The notes: a model not told the origin generated them from the sequence alone. Positions 10,210-19,734 are shown, counted from the first letter of the stretch. The stretch: DNA of 64,000 nucleotides from Ilumatobacter coccineus YM16-304 (GCF_000348785.1 NC_020520.1:1550001-1614000), one strand, 5' to 3'. Numbers and translations are program-made.

Positions 10210-11889
10210 TCAGCGGAGCTCGACGGGCATCGACGCTTCGGCGCGGACCTTGGCGTAGAAGTCGTTGCCCTTGTCGTCGACGACGACGAACGCCGGGAAG
10301 TTCTCGACCTCGATCTTCCAGATCGCCTCCATGCCGAGCTCGGGGTATTCGAGCACATCGACCTTGGTGATGTTGTCGAGCGCCAGACGGGCGGCCGGGC
10401 CGCCGATCGAGCCGAGGTAGAAGCCACCGTTCGCCTTGCACGAGTCGGTCACCTGCTGCGAGCGGTTGCCCTTGGCGAGCATCACCATGGAGCCGCCAGC
10501 GGCTTGGAACTCGGGCACGTACGAATCCATCCGGCCGGCAGTGGTCGGCCCGAACGAACCGGACGCGTAGCCCTCGGGAGTCTTCGCCGGACCGGCGTAG
10601 TAGACCGCGTGGTCCTTCCAGTACTGCGGCATCTCCTCGCCGGCGTCGAGACGCTCTTGGATCTTGGCGTGCGCGATGTCGCGCGCGACGATCATCGGGC
10701 CGGTCAACATCACCTGGGTCGTGACCGGCAGCGCCGCCAGCGTCGAGCGGATCTCGTCCATCGGCTGGTTGAGGTCGATGTGCACGGGCTCGGCGTCGAG
10801 CAGATCGCTCGCTTCGATCGCCGGAAGGAAGCGAGCCGGATCGGTCTCGAGTTGCTCGAGGAACACCCCGTCGGCGGTGATCTTGCCTTTCGCCTGGCGA
10901 TCGGCCGAACACGAGACGGCCATGCCGACCGGGCACGACGCGCCGTGACGTGGGAGCCGGATGATCCGGACGTCGTGGCAGAAGTACTTGCCGCCGAACT
11001 GGGCGCCGACGCCGGTGTTCTGCGCGAGTTCGAGCACCTTTGCCTCGAGTTCGAGATCGCGGAACGCGTGGCCCGAGGGCGACCCGGTGGTGGGGAGTTC
11101 GTCGAGGTAGCGGGCCGTGGCGAGTTTGGCGGTCTCGACGGCGAGTTCGGCCGACGTACCGCCGATGACGATGCCGAGGTGATACGGCGGGCAGGCCGAG
11201 GTACCGATCGACTGGATCTTGTCGAAGATCCAGGGGAGCAGCGTGGCTTCGTTGAGCAGGGCCTTGGTCTCCTGGAACAGGAAGCTCTTGTTGGCCGAAC
11301 CGCCGCCCTTGGCCATGAACAAGAACTTGTAGGCGTCGCCGTCGGTGGCGCTGATCTTGATCTCGGCGGGCAGGTTCGTTCCGGTGTTCTTCTCGGTGTA
11401 CATGTCGAGCGGCGCCATCTGGGAGTAGCGCAGGTTCGACGTGTGGTACGTGTCGGCGATGCCGTACGCGATCTGCTCCTCGTCGCCGCCGCCGGTGAAC
11501 ACGAACTGTCCCTTCTTGCCCTTCACGATCGCCGTGCCCGTGTCTTGGCACATCGGCAGCACGCCGCCGGCCGCGATCGACGCGTTCTTCAGCAGGTCGA
11601 GCGCGACGAACCGGTCGTTGTCGGACGCTTCGGGGTCGTCGAGGATGCTGCGCAACTGCTGCAGATGCCCTGGTCGGAGATAGTGCGCGATGTCGCGCAT
11701 CGCAGTGGCCGTCAGGTGGCGGATCGCCTCGGGCTCGACCTTGAGGAACGTGCCCTCGGGGGTGTCGAAGGTCGAGACGCCGTCGGTCGAGACCAGCCGG
11801 TACTCGGTCGGGTCGGGTCCGAGCGGGAACATCTCGGTGTAGTCGAAGTCGGGCGCCGTGCCCGTCGAGTTGCTGGTGTCATCGGCCAT
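10210..11889 (-). CDS. Fumarate hydratase, class I (Fe-S)
   Basis: Iron-sulfur fumarase of 559 residues, single-chain type with the alpha and beta regions fused; it converts fumarate to L-malate in the TCA cycle. Candidate cluster ligands are the Cys in PMCQDTG, in [14 protein letters not shown] and in [12 protein letters not shown]. The C-terminal swivelling domain holds [15 protein letters not shown] and KGNRSQQV, both typical of class I enzymes. Length matches E. coli FumA/FumB (about 548). ATG at 11889 gives a 20-residue disordered N-terminus. It converges on the TAP-type gene with only 16 bases between stops and is divergent from the hemolysin III gene. Confidence 0.95.
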   Translation of the reverse strand: MADDTSNSTGTAPDFDYTEMFPLGPDPTEYRLVSTDGVSTFDTPEGTFLKVEPEAIRHLTATAMRDIAHYLRPGHLQQLRSILDDPEASDNDRFVALDLLKNASIAAGGVLPMCQDTGTAIVKGKKGQFVFTGGGDEEQIAYGIADTYHTSNLRYSQMAPLDMYTEKNTGTNLPAEIKISATDGDAYKFLFMAKGGGSANKSFLFQETKALLNEATLLPWIFDKIQSIGTSACPPYHLGIVIGGTSAELAVETAKLATARYLDELPTTGSPSGHAFRDLELEAKVLELAQNTGVGAQFGGKYFCHDVRIIRLPRHGASCPVGMAVSCSADRQAKGKITADGVFLEQLETDPARFLPAIEASDLLDAEPVHIDLNQPMDEIRSTLAALPVTTQVMLTGPMIVARDIAHAKIQERLDAGEEMPQYWKDHAVYYAGPAKTPEGYASGSFGPTTAGRMDSYVPEFQAAGGSMVMLAKGNRSQQVTDSCKANGGFYLGSIGGPAARLALDNITKVDVLEYPELGMEAIWKIEVENFPAFVVVDDKGNDFYAKVRAEASMPVELR

Positions 11890-11982
11890 GCGTCGAGCCT
11901 ACGCGGGCAGCCCTGTCAGATGAACTCCGCGCGAATGTGTCACGGCGCGGGGAACCCCGACCTGCGCCGAGCGGTACTGTTG

Positions 11983-12636
11983 ATGGTGATGACGTCGAGT
12001 TCAGAACCCGGTGACCGCCCCGTCTGGCGGGGTCGTATGCACGCAGCAGCCTTTGCGGTGTCGATTCCCGCGGGCATCTTCCTCGTCGCCAATGCCGATC
12101 GCGCCGCGGCACGAACGCCGGCTGCGATCTACGCGGCGTCGCTGCTCATCATGTTCGGCATGTCGGCGGCCTATCACCGCCTCGCCAAGTCCGACGGCGC
12201 TCGGCGCTGGATGCAGCGGCTCGATCACGCCGGCATCTACGTGCTGATCGCGGGCACCTACGTACCGATGACGATGGTGGCGATGCCGTCGAGTTGGGGG
12301 ATTCCCGTGCTCGCCGTGGTCGCCGGTGCTGCGGTCGTCGGTGTCGTGCTCAAACTGGTGGCGTTCGACCGGATCAGCTGGCTCACCTATGCGCTGTACC
12401 CGGCGATGGGCTGGGCGATCGTCATCGCCGGCCCGGTGCTGTTCGACAGCCTGACCGGCGTGCAGTTCTCGCTCGTCGTGGCCGGCGGCCTGCTGTACAC
12501 GATGGGGATCCCGGTGCTCGTCCGCAAGCGACCCGATCCGTGGCCGACGGTGTTCGGCTATCACGAGATCTGGCACAGCTTCGTGGTCGTCGCTGCGGCC
12601 CTGCACTTCGCTGCGGTCGCCAGCCTCCTGGCCTGA
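11983..12636 (+). CDS. Hemolysin III / PAQR-family membrane protein
   Basis: About 217 residues with seven predicted membrane spans, belonging to the HlyIII/PAQR superfamily. Signature elements are visible: GMSAAYHRLAK (His), RRWMQRLDHAGIYVLIAGTYVP (Asp-His) and the C-terminal YHEIWHSFVV, which together supply the metal-binding His set of the family. Bacterial members are of uncertain role, possibly lipid (ceramide/ester) hydrolysis. The start is ATG 11983 or ATG 11989 (MTSSSEPG); neither has a clear ribosome site. It is transcribed divergently from fumarase with about 93 bases between starts. Confidence 0.9.
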   Translation: MVMTSSSEPGDRPVWRGRMHAAAFAVSIPAGIFLVANADRAAARTPAAIYAASLLIMFGMSAAYHRLAKSDGARRWMQRLDHAGIYVLIAGTYVPMTMVAMPSSWGIPVLAVVAGAAVVGVVLKLVAFDRISWLTYALYPAMGWAIVIAGPVLFDSLTGVQFSLVVAGGLLYTMGIPVLVRKRPDPWPTVFGYHEIWHSFVVVAAALHFAAVASLLA

Positions 12637-12664
12637 CCCGGCCCGCCAGCGCCGCTTCCCGCCG

Positions 12665-13984
12665 CTACTTGGCGGCGAAGATCACGTCGTCGGGGATCTC
12701 GGTGTTGTCGTCGGTCACCATCTCGCCGTCTCGGAAGATGGAGTCGAGGAACGACACGGCGAACGTGTTCGTGATGTCCTTCACCCGTTCGATCGGCATG
12801 TCGCCCTCGCTGCACCCCTCAGCGGCCGACTCCTCGATCGTGTCGAGCACGGCCTGCGTCGGGTTCTCGAGCGTCGGGAAGAACTCGAGGTAGTCGCACA
12901 CGTCGGTGAAGGACTGGTGCTCGGCGGCGACGAGTTCGACGCGGTACAGCGGGCTGCTCTGCGTGAACTCGACGGCGCGGTCGACGTTCGGGCTCGGCGG
13001 GGTGGAGGTGTCGTCGGTGCCGACCATCACCAGCGTCGGCACGTCGACCTGAGCGAGTTGCTCGTCGGTGAGCAGCGACGTGTCGGGGTCGCCGCTGCCG
13101 AGAGCTGGAGCGAGCGGGATCAACGCGTCGATGCGCGGGTCGGCCTCGACGGTGCCGGCAGCGTTCGACATGCCCGATGCGACGGCGTAGGTGGCGTAGC
13201 CGCCGAGCGAGTGACCGGTGACGGCGATCTTTTCGGGATCGACCGACGCCACGAAGCCGACGGTTTCGAGGCTCTCCGGGTTGAACATCTCGTCGATGAC
13301 GACCTGCACGTCGCGCGGCCGGTTGTACGCGATCGTCGCGCCGTCGTCCTGCTGTTCGAGGAACTGATCGACCGCCGTGTTGCCGGTGTGATCGGCGGCG
13401 ACCACGACGTAGCCGTGGCTGGCGATCGTCTCGGTGTAGTCGGAGTGGATGTAGCGCAGGCCGCCAGAACCGTGCGTGTAGACGACCAACGGGAACGGAC
13501 CGTCGGGCGAGATCTGGTCGGCGGTCGCGGCGACGGCTCGCGGCGATTCGTAGTAGTCGCCGGTGATGAACGTGTAGCGCTGCGGCTCGCCGGTCGCTCC
13601 TTCGGCGAGCGGGAAGGTCACGTCGACGGTGAGCGGGCGGTCGCGTTCGACATCGGTGATCGTGATCGTCTGGACGCCGACGGCGTACGGGCCGTCGCCG
13701 ATCGGCGTGAAGGCAGCGAGTTCTTCAGCAGGGGCCTCGGTAACGGGTGGGTCGGTCGCAGGCGGGTCGGTCGCGGGTGGATCGGTCGCCGGCGGATCGG
13801 TTGCAGGCGGATCGGTCGCGGGTGGATCGGTGGCCGGCGGATCGGTGGGGGGTTGGTCGGTCGCTGGGGCCGGCTCGGTGACGGGCGCAACCGAGTCGTC
13901 GGTGGCGGGCTCGGCGCTGTCGCTTCCTGCGCATGCCGCCGAGACGACGGCGATCGAGACGAGCAGAGGAGTGAGTCGGCGCAT
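12665..13984 (-). CDS. Lipoprotein alpha/beta hydrolase (PAF-acetylhydrolase/DLH-like) with PPATD linker
   Basis: Exported esterase-like lipoprotein, 439 residues. The signal MRRLTPLLVSIAVVSAAC has the lipobox SAAC (Cys18). A Pro/Thr/Asp linker with seven tandem PPxTD units spans about residues 40-79. The hydrolase domain has YTHGSGGLRYIHSDY (oxyanion region), the nucleophile elbow GHSLGGY (Ser259), VPTLVMVGTDDTSTPP (Asp) and AAEHQSF (His). The architecture resembles platelet-activating-factor acetylhydrolase or chlorophyllase-like enzymes; the substrate is unknown. The linker probably spans the cell envelope. ATG at 13984 was chosen because it yields the signal peptide; the frame stays open much further upstream only because it overlaps hrpB. 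It converges on the hemolysin III gene. Confidence 0.88.
   Translation of the reverse strand: MRRLTPLLVSIAVVSAACAGSDSAEPATDDSVAPVTEPAPATDQPPTDPPATDPPATDPPATDPPATDPPATDPPATDPPVTEAPAEELAAFTPIGDGPYAVGVQTITITDVERDRPLTVDVTFPLAEGATGEPQRYTFITGDYYESPRAVAATADQISPDGPFPLVVYTHGSGGLRYIHSDYTETIASHGYVVVAADHTGNTAVDQFLEQQDDGATIAYNRPRDVQVVIDEMFNPESLETVGFVASVDPEKIAVTGHSLGGYATYAVASGMSNAAGTVEADPRIDALIPLAPALGSGDPDTSLLTDEQLAQVDVPTLVMVGTDDTSTPPSPNVDRAVEFTQSSPLYRVELVAAEHQSFTDVCDYLEFFPTLENPTQAVLDTIEESAAEGCSEGDMPIERVKDITNTFAVSFLDSIFRDGEMVTDDNTEIPDDVIFAAK
13746..13865 (-). repeat. 15-bp tandem repeat (8 units) encoding PPATD
   Basis: Eight consecutive 15-base units of the form GGYGGRTCGGTCGCV on the plus strand, coding on the minus strand for five-residue PPATD repeats in the lipoprotein linker. 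The units differ at third positions, so they are older than a simple slippage array but remain in frame. Confidence 0.85.
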
Positions 13985-14049
13985 CCGCAGATGCTGCCAC
14001 GTCACCCGACACACCGGGAAGTCATGGCGAGTATCAGTGCAGAGAACGT

Positions 14050-16602
14050 CTAGCGATCCTTCATGCGCTTGGGCGCGGCGTTGGCGGGGTCGTCGGGCCA
14101 CTGGTGCTTCGGATAGCGGCCCGCCATGTCCTTCTTCACGTCGGCCCAGGTGCCGGCCCAGAACCCGGGGAGGTCGGCGGTCACCTGGATCGGACGGTCG
14201 GCGGGGGAGAGCAGTTCGAGGCGGATGGGCTCGGTGCCAGCGAGCGGGTGCTCGGTCACCCCGAACAGATCCTGGACGCGGACCGATGCGGTCGGCTGCT
14301 CGCCGGAGTAGTCGACGGTGACGCTTCGCCCGGTCGGGAGGTCGAGCGACGTCGGAGCCACCGTGTCGAGATCGGCACCCGCGGGCCACGGCAGTTGCGA
14401 ACGCAGCACCATGGCCACGTCGAGTCGGTCGAGATCGGCACGTCCGGTGGCCCCGGGCAGGTACGGAGCGAGCCAGTCGTCGACGGTCGCCACCAACGTT
14501 TCGACCGACCAGTCGGGCCACGGGTCGCCCTGCTGACGGTGGAGGAAGTCGACGCGTTGACGCAGTTGCATCGCGGCCTTCGACCAACCCAGCACGGCGA
14601 GCCCCGTGTCGCGTACGCGCTGCATCAGCGCGGCGGTCGTGTCGTCGCCGGCCATGGGGCGCCGAGTGACGCTGCCGAGTCGGATCGCGCCGAGACGCCG
14701 TTCGACGGTCTCCATCAACTCGTCGCGATCGGTGTTCCACGCGAGCGTGCGCTGCTCCTTCACCTCGTCGCCGGCTTCGGCGACGACGACGTCGGCGTCG
14801 ACGGCCGCAGCCAGCCGGATGCGTGCTCGGTCGCGCCTGCCGTCGAGATCGGCGGCGACCACGAACGGCTCGTCGGCGAGCGGATCGGTGTCGGTGATGA
14901 ACGCACCACTGCCGCTGCGCAACGTGAACTGGCCCGGCCGTCGCCTGCCGGCGAGGCGATCGGGAAACGCGAGCAGGAGCAGTTCGCCGCATCGGTCGTG
15001 GTCGACCCGGCGCCGATCGAAGGCGATGCCGACCCGGCGTGCCAGCTCTTCCGAACGGTCGCGCAACCGGTGCACGGCGCCACGGTCGGCTCGGTCGTGC
15101 CCGGCGGCACCCGAGACCACCGCGACGCGCAACGCGAGATCGACCGGCAGTTCGTCGGGGCGACCGCGGAAGATGTCTCGTTCGTCGATCAACGATGCGA
15201 TCACGCAGGCGAGCGGCGACTTGTCGATGGCCACCATGCGGGCGAGTCGCGGGTGCACCGGCAGGTTCAACATCTCTCGACCGAGCGAGGTGAGCGACCC
15301 GGAGGCGTCGAGCGCGCGGAGGTCGGTCAGGAGTTCGCGGGCCTGGCGCATCGCCGCGCGCGGCGGTTCGTCGATGAAGACGAGGTCGCCGGTCGGTCGT
15401 TCCGGGTCGTTGCCGACACCCCACGACGCCAGTTCGAGCGCGAACCCCGCGAGATCGGCCTGCATGATCTCGGGAGTGCGGTGCTTCGGGCGTGTGCCGT
15501 GTTCGAGCTTGCTCCACAGCCGATAGGCCGCCCCGGGCTCGGTGCGGCCGGCTCGCCCCGCTCGTTGCTCCGCCGAGGCGCGACTCGTGGCGACGGTCGT
15601 GAGCCTCGTCATGCCGGTGCCGGCGTCGAAGCGAGGCTCGCGTGCGAGGCCGGCGTCGACCACGATCTTCACGCCGGCGACGGTGAGCGAGGTCTCGGCG
15701 ATGTCGGTGCTGAGCACCACGCGCCGACTCCCCGAGGGCGAGGGTTCGAGCGCGGCGTCCTGCTCGCTCTGCGACAGGGCTCCGGCGAGCGGATGCACCG
15801 CGATCCCCGGCCCGAGCGATTCTCGCAGCAGGCGTTCGACCCGACGGATCTCACCGATCCCCGGCAGGAACACCAACACGTCGCCGTCGTGCTCGCCGAG
15901 TGCCTGCATCACCGCAGCAGCGACCTGCGGTTCGATGCGGTCGTTCTGCGACCGTTGCGGCGCGCGGCCCTTGCGGCCGCCACCGCGTGGCGCCTGTGCC
16001 TTCGTGCGCGACGCGGTGCCGATCCAGTTCATCTCGATCTCGAACGTGCGGCCCTCGCTCGTGATGATCGGGGCATCGAGCGCTCGCACCAGGCCCTCGG
16101 TGTCGGGCGTTGCCGACATGGCCAAGAGGCGCAGGTCGGGTCGGATCGAGTTGGCGACGTCGAGCGCCAACGCCAGCCCGATGTCGGTCGGCAGGTTCCG
16201 TTCGTGGACCTCGTCGAACACGATCGCCCCCACGCCGGGGAGTTCGGGGTCGCGCTGCAGGCGGCGGGTGAGAATGCCTTCGGTCACGACCTCGATGCGG
16301 GTGTCTCGGCCGATCTTGCGCTCGTCGCGCGTCTGATAGCCGACCAGGTCACCGACGCGGGTTCCGGTGATCGACGCCATGCGCTGAGCCGCCGCTCGTG
16401 TGGCGAGGCGACGCGGTTCGAGCATGACGATGCGTTGGTCGCCCAGCCACGGTGCGTCGAGCAGCGCGATGGGCACGACGGTGGTCTTGCCGGCGCCGGG
16501 CGGCGCGACCAGGATCGCTCGCCGTTGCTCGACGAGCGCCGCCTCGACGGCGGGAATGGCCTCGACGACCGGGAGGTCGGGAAGCGGGTGGCGCCGAGCC
16601 AT
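14050..16602 (-). CDS. hrpB: ATP-dependent helicase HrpB
   Basis: DEAH-box superfamily 2 helicase, 850 residues, the usual length for HrpB. Motif I GAGKTT is at residues 36-41, followed by LEPRRLATRAAAQRM (Ia) and VTEGILTRRL (Ib). Motif II DEVHERN and motif III SATPD come next, and the helicase C half has VVLSTDIAETSLTV and the QRAGRAGR arginine-finger motif VI. The C-terminal HrpB domain ends with LPGFWAGTWADVKKDMAGRYPKHQWPDDP, the hallmark of the family. The role in RNA metabolism is poorly defined. Start ATG at 16602 lies 12 bases downstream of the next gene's stop, so the two are probably co-transcribed. Confidence 0.95.
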   Translation of the reverse strand: MARRHPLPDLPVVEAIPAVEAALVEQRRAILVAPPGAGKTTVVPIALLDAPWLGDQRIVMLEPRRLATRAAAQRMASITGTRVGDLVGYQTRDERKIGRDTRIEVVTEGILTRRLQRDPELPGVGAIVFDEVHERNLPTDIGLALALDVANSIRPDLRLLAMSATPDTEGLVRALDAPIITSEGRTFEIEMNWIGTASRTKAQAPRGGGRKGRAPQRSQNDRIEPQVAAAVMQALGEHDGDVLVFLPGIGEIRRVERLLRESLGPGIAVHPLAGALSQSEQDAALEPSPSGSRRVVLSTDIAETSLTVAGVKIVVDAGLAREPRFDAGTGMTRLTTVATSRASAEQRAGRAGRTEPGAAYRLWSKLEHGTRPKHRTPEIMQADLAGFALELASWGVGNDPERPTGDLVFIDEPPRAAMRQARELLTDLRALDASGSLTSLGREMLNLPVHPRLARMVAIDKSPLACVIASLIDERDIFRGRPDELPVDLALRVAVVSGAAGHDRADRGAVHRLRDRSEELARRVGIAFDRRRVDHDRCGELLLLAFPDRLAGRRRPGQFTLRSGSGAFITDTDPLADEPFVVAADLDGRRDRARIRLAAAVDADVVVAEAGDEVKEQRTLAWNTDRDELMETVERRLGAIRLGSVTRRPMAGDDTTAALMQRVRDTGLAVLGWSKAAMQLRQRVDFLHRQQGDPWPDWSVETLVATVDDWLAPYLPGATGRADLDRLDVAMVLRSQLPWPAGADLDTVAPTSLDLPTGRSVTVDYSGEQPTASVRVQDLFGVTEHPLAGTEPIRLELLSPADRPIQVTADLPGFWAGTWADVKKDMAGRYPKHQWPDDPANAAPKRMKDR

Positions 16603-16614
16603 CGGCTCGCCGGG

Positions 16615-17124
16615 TCAGCCGAGTGCGGGAGAACCGCGGAACGGAACCGGGTCACCGGCCCCGGGAAGCTCGATCGACGACCACTTCGTGATGGCAGCGA
16701 TCGCGTCGGCGACCTTTTCCCATTCTTCGGGGTTCCAGCCTTCGGCCTTGGCGCCGACCACCCCGTCGACCTGGGTGAGGACGAAGGCCGGCAGTTCGGT
16801 GAGTCCGAGCGCCTTGACCGCCGAGCGGTCGGGGTCACAGAAGACGAGGAACTTCTCGGTGAGCGGACCGAGGAACGCCGCGGCGTCGGCGGCGCCTGCC
16901 GTGACGATCAGGTTGATCCGCACGTCGCAACCGCGGAACTCCTCGAGCACCCGGGTAGCCGTACGGAGGATCCACGAGCTCTCGTTCGTGTACGGGTCGA
17001 GCACGACCGAGGCGAGGTGGAAGGTGGTGAGCCACTCCATCACCGGGCGGCCCTTGCCCAGCGCGCCGTTCTGCAACGGCGTGAGGACGAGGTCGGTTGG
17101 CAGTTTCACTTCGGTATCGGCCAC
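16615..17124 (-). CDS. Thioredoxin-fold-like conserved protein without CxxC
   Basis: About 169 residues. The C-terminal half looks like a thioredoxin-like fold: strand VRINLIVTAG, strand KFLVFCDPDRSAVKALGLTELPAF (with the cis-Pro-like LPAF) and the ending EGWNPEEWEKVADAIAAI. No CxxC pair exists; a lone Cys lies in GCDVRIN and another in VFCDPDR, so classical disulfide exchange is unlikely. The function is unknown. The start is ambiguous: GTG 17124 gives VADTEVKLPTDL; ATG 17166 would add 14 residues and leave only 28 bases to the divergent gene. It precedes hrpB by 12 bases, so the two likely share a transcript. Confidence 0.7.
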   Translation of the reverse strand: MADTEVKLPTDLVLTPLQNGALGKGRPVMEWLTTFHLASVVLDPYTNESSWILRTATRVLEEFRGCDVRINLIVTAGAADAAAFLGPLTEKFLVFCDPDRSAVKALGLTELPAFVLTQVDGVVGAKAEGWNPEEWEKVADAIAAITKWSSIELPGAGDPVPFRGSPALG

Positions 17125-17194
17125 AGGGAGAGGATACGTCACAACAGCGAGCTCGCCCCATCTCACCGCCGTGACGCGGGCTACGTTCGCGGTT

Positions 17195-18007
17195 GTGCAT
17201 CCGATCGAACATCTGCGATACGTGGCCCGAGCCCATGGCGTCGACCCGGCCGCCCTCGTCGAGGAGACCGCTCACGCGCTCGGCTCGATGCATTTCGACC
17301 CGGCCGGACTCGTGGTCGCCGCCCGACGGATCGTCGAGCGACACCCGTTCACCGGGCCGCTGTGGTGGTTGTGTGCCAACGTCGCCACGTCGTCCGAACC
17401 GTTCGAGGCGGTGTGGGAACTCGCCGACCGGATCCGCAGCGACCGCACCGCGTCCGAGTTGGCGGCGGAGTTGCCCGACGACGGCCAGGTCGTCACGATC
17501 GGCGACCCCAGCGTGATCGGTCAGGGGCTCGCTCGCCGTGGCGATGTACGGGTTCTGGCCCTCGACATCGACCACTCGGCGACCTCGTTCGTCCGCCTCC
17601 TCGAGCGCTACGACGTCGACTACGAACCGGTCGAGGCCGGGGCCGCCGGCGCAGCGACTCGCGTCGCCGACGTCGTGCTCGTCGAGGCGCTGGCGATGGA
17701 CGCCGAGCGAGTCATCGTCCCGTCGGGTTCGTCGACGATCGCTGCCGCAGCGGCCGCCTGGGAGACGCCGGTCTGGCTGGTCGCCGGGGTCGGACGCCGA
17801 CTGCCGGAGGGTTTCGTCGACGCGATGGTCGAGCAGCGTGCCCGCTTGGCCGACGAGGTCGACGACTGGACGATCGACGTCGAAGTGCTGCCGACCCGAC
17901 TCGTCACCGACGTGATCGGACCGCTCGGCAAGATGCCGATGGGCCCGCCTGCCGCGCAGCCCGAGTGCACGTTCGCCGCCGAGTTGCTCCGTCGCCCTCC
18001 GATGTGA
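17195..18007 (+). CDS. eIF-2B/ribose-1,5-bisphosphate isomerase-like protein
   Basis: A 270-residue cytosolic protein. The C-terminal two thirds resemble the eIF2B-alpha/MtnA/ribose-1,5-bisphosphate isomerase fold. It shows strand VVTIGDPSVIGQGLARR, then VRVLALDI, VADVVLVEALAMDAERVIVPSGSSTIAAAAAAWETPVWLVAGVGRRLP, which follows that family's pattern of a DxxVxxA strand and a GSxxIA loop. The N-terminal 70 residues are helical. Activity is unproven; a sugar-phosphate isomerase or a nucleotide-sugar-binding role is possible. Start GTG 17195 (VHPIEHLRY) fits the divergent layout with the thioredoxin-like gene. It converges on the next gene with 6 bases between stops. Confidence 0.7.
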   Translation: MHPIEHLRYVARAHGVDPAALVEETAHALGSMHFDPAGLVVAARRIVERHPFTGPLWWLCANVATSSEPFEAVWELADRIRSDRTASELAAELPDDGQVVTIGDPSVIGQGLARRGDVRVLALDIDHSATSFVRLLERYDVDYEPVEAGAAGAATRVADVVLVEALAMDAERVIVPSGSSTIAAAAAAWETPVWLVAGVGRRLPEGFVDAMVEQRARLADEVDDWTIDVEVLPTRLVTDVIGPLGKMPMGPPAAQPECTFAAELLRRPPM

Positions 18008-18013
18008 ACCCTG

Positions 18014-18319
18014 CTACAGGCCGCGGTGGCGCGGCTCGTGGCCGAGAAGCGCAGCGATGATCTCCTCGGCTTCCTCGCGCCGGTCTTCGGTGACGAAGAT
18101 GCGGGCCATCGGCTCCCGGGTCGTCATCATCGGGTTGATGCTGTAGTCGTCGGTCACCACGGCCGGCACCCCCTGGGCCACGAGCTCGTCGGTCACCATC
18201 TGCGACTGCCACAGCGGGAGCCACGCGGCCTCGACCGTCCGATCGGGATCGGGCGGTTTGGGCTCGTCGCGACCGAGGAGCCAGTCGACCGCTGCCTTCC
18301 ATTCGTCGCGAAGTCCCAT
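18014..18319 (-). CDS. Small DUF2007-like protein
   Basis: A 101-residue soluble protein. Residues about 35-98 (LPLWQSQMVTDELVAQGVPAVVTDDYSINPMM...ARIFVTEDRREEAEEIIAAL) follow the pattern of DUF2007, a small PII-like putative signal-transducing domain: a strand, a helix over 'ELVAQGVPA', a second strand and a final EEAEEII helix. The N-terminal 30 residues are charged and contain a Trp-rich helix MGLRDEWKAAVDWLLG. Start ATG 18319 is the first Met that excludes the non-coding upstream part. It lies 16 bases downstream of the MocR-type regulator gene and may be in its transcript. Confidence 0.65.
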   Translation of the reverse strand: MGLRDEWKAAVDWLLGRDEPKPPDPDRTVEAAWLPLWQSQMVTDELVAQGVPAVVTDDYSINPMMTTREPMARIFVTEDRREEAEEIIAALLGHEPRHRGL

Positions 18320-18335
18320 CGCCACAGTCAATCGG

Positions 18336-19727
18336 TCAGACCGGTGCGGCGGCGGCGACGAGCGCGTCGACCAGGTCGGCGATGTCGTCGCGGGCGTTGC
18401 CGACACTCACCCGGATGTGGTTGGAGCGATCACCGACGTCGACGCCGAACGGTGCGCCCGGCGCCACGCCGATGCCGTGCAGCGCGAGGGCGACCACGGC
18501 ACGCTGCTCGTCGGCGACGGGAATCCAGATGTTGAGGCCTTCGCCGTCGACGACCTCGATGTCGTTCGCGCGCAGCCCGTCGACCAGTGCCCGCCGACGC
18601 GAGCGATAGACGTCGGCGGCGCGTTGGACGAGCTCGTCGACCGCGGTGTCGGTCAACAGCGTGAACAGGATGTGTTGCACCAGCCGGCTCGTCCACGACG
18701 GACCGAGGCGGCGTCGATCGACCACGGCGGCGATCGGGTCGGCAGCACCGCCGATGGCAGCGATGCGCAGGTCGGGTCCGTGCGACTTCGAATAGCTGTG
18801 GACCCGCACCACGCGGCCGGGCAGACGCGTGCCGAGCGTGATGCCCGGACGGGTGACGAGGTCGCCGGCGTGATGGTCTTCGATCACCCAGGTGTGTTGC
18901 GCGTGCCGAGCGAACACGTCGGCGACTTCGTCGACGCGCTCCGGGGTCATCGACACGCCGGTCGGGTTGTGCGCCAACGGTTGGATGATCGCGATCGCCG
19001 GTTCGCTCAGCAACGCGTGGTCGAGGAGATCGGGGCGGATGCCGTGCGCATCGACGGGGACGCCGATCACCCGTGCGCCGGCGCGTTCGAGCATGTCGAG
19101 GATCGGTGGAAACGTCGGGTCCTCGACCACGACCACGTCGCCGAACGAGACGGTTGCCGAGATCAGTCGGTCGATGGCGTCGAGTGCCCCGTCGACGATC
19201 GTGAGCGCCTCGGCGTCGAACGCCCACCGGGCGAGCAGGAGATCTTCGAGGTCGGCGAGCACCGGGCGGTCCATGTACGACGAGATGGTGATGTCGGTCG
19301 GCAACGTGCGCAGCATCGCGTCGAGCGAGGGGAGCAGGGCCGTGTCGGGCGTACCGGTGCTCAGATCGAGGATGGCGGTGCCGGCCGACGCTGGCACCTT
19401 CCAGAACCGCCCGCTCATCTCGGCGCGCCCCGCCCGGACGGTGGTGCCGTTGCGTCGTGCCGTGTCGATGAGCCCGTGGCGGCCGAGGATCCGCCACGCT
19501 TCGGCAACGGTGCTCGAGCTCACGTCGAGGAACCGGGCCAGCGTGCGCACGGTCGGGAGCCGGTCGCCGGGTGCGAGCGCACCGCGACGCACGAGGCCGC
19601 CGATCGCTTCGGCCACACCGGTCGAGGTCCGGTCGACGCACGCGTCGGCGATCAACGCACAGGCGTCGCTCGACGTCGGCGACGAAGCGACCGGAATCGG
19701 AGGCGGGCTGATCGACGCGTCGGTCAT
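18336..19727 (-). CDS. MocR/PdxR-type GntR regulator (HTH + aminotransferase domain)
   Basis: 463-residue regulator made of an N-terminal winged helix-turn-helix (about 35-100: LVRRGALAPGDRLPTVRTLARFLDVSSSTVAEAWRILGRHG, GntR type) joined to an aminotransferase fold type I domain. The latter keeps HNPTG and the PLP-lysine segment SYSKSHGPDLRIA. MocR proteins sense an amine or PLP adduct and usually control an adjacent, divergent gene. Here the neighbour is an aminotransferase/pyrimidine catabolic operon, with a palindrome at 19735-19751 in the 69-base gap as the likely operator. Probable ligands are beta-alanine or 3-aminoisobutyrate (inference). Confidence 0.9.
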   Translation of the reverse strand: MTDASISPPPIPVASSPTSSDACALIADACVDRTSTGVAEAIGGLVRRGALAPGDRLPTVRTLARFLDVSSSTVAEAWRILGRHGLIDTARRNGTTVRAGRAEMSGRFWKVPASAGTAILDLSTGTPDTALLPSLDAMLRTLPTDITISSYMDRPVLADLEDLLLARWAFDAEALTIVDGALDAIDRLISATVSFGDVVVVEDPTFPPILDMLERAGARVIGVPVDAHGIRPDLLDHALLSEPAIAIIQPLAHNPTGVSMTPERVDEVADVFARHAQHTWVIEDHHAGDLVTRPGITLGTRLPGRVVRVHSYSKSHGPDLRIAAIGGAADPIAAVVDRRRLGPSWTSRLVQHILFTLLTDTAVDELVQRAADVYRSRRRALVDGLRANDIEVVDGEGLNIWIPVADEQRAVVALALHGIGVAPGAPFGVDVGDRSNHIRVSVGNARDDIADLVDALVAAAAPV

Positions 19728-19734
19728 GCGGATT

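Noticed and set aside
10069-11940. A plus-strand gene running through the fumarase locus into the hemolysin III gene
   Set aside because: The upstream part is antisense to fumarase. Only the stretch from about 11983 reads as a membrane protein.
14104-18060. A 1318-codon open frame on the plus strand opposite hrpB and its neighbours
   Set aside because: It is the antisense shadow of GC-rich coding DNA. Its translation has no domain-like pattern, while the minus strand encodes a full HrpB with all helicase motifs.
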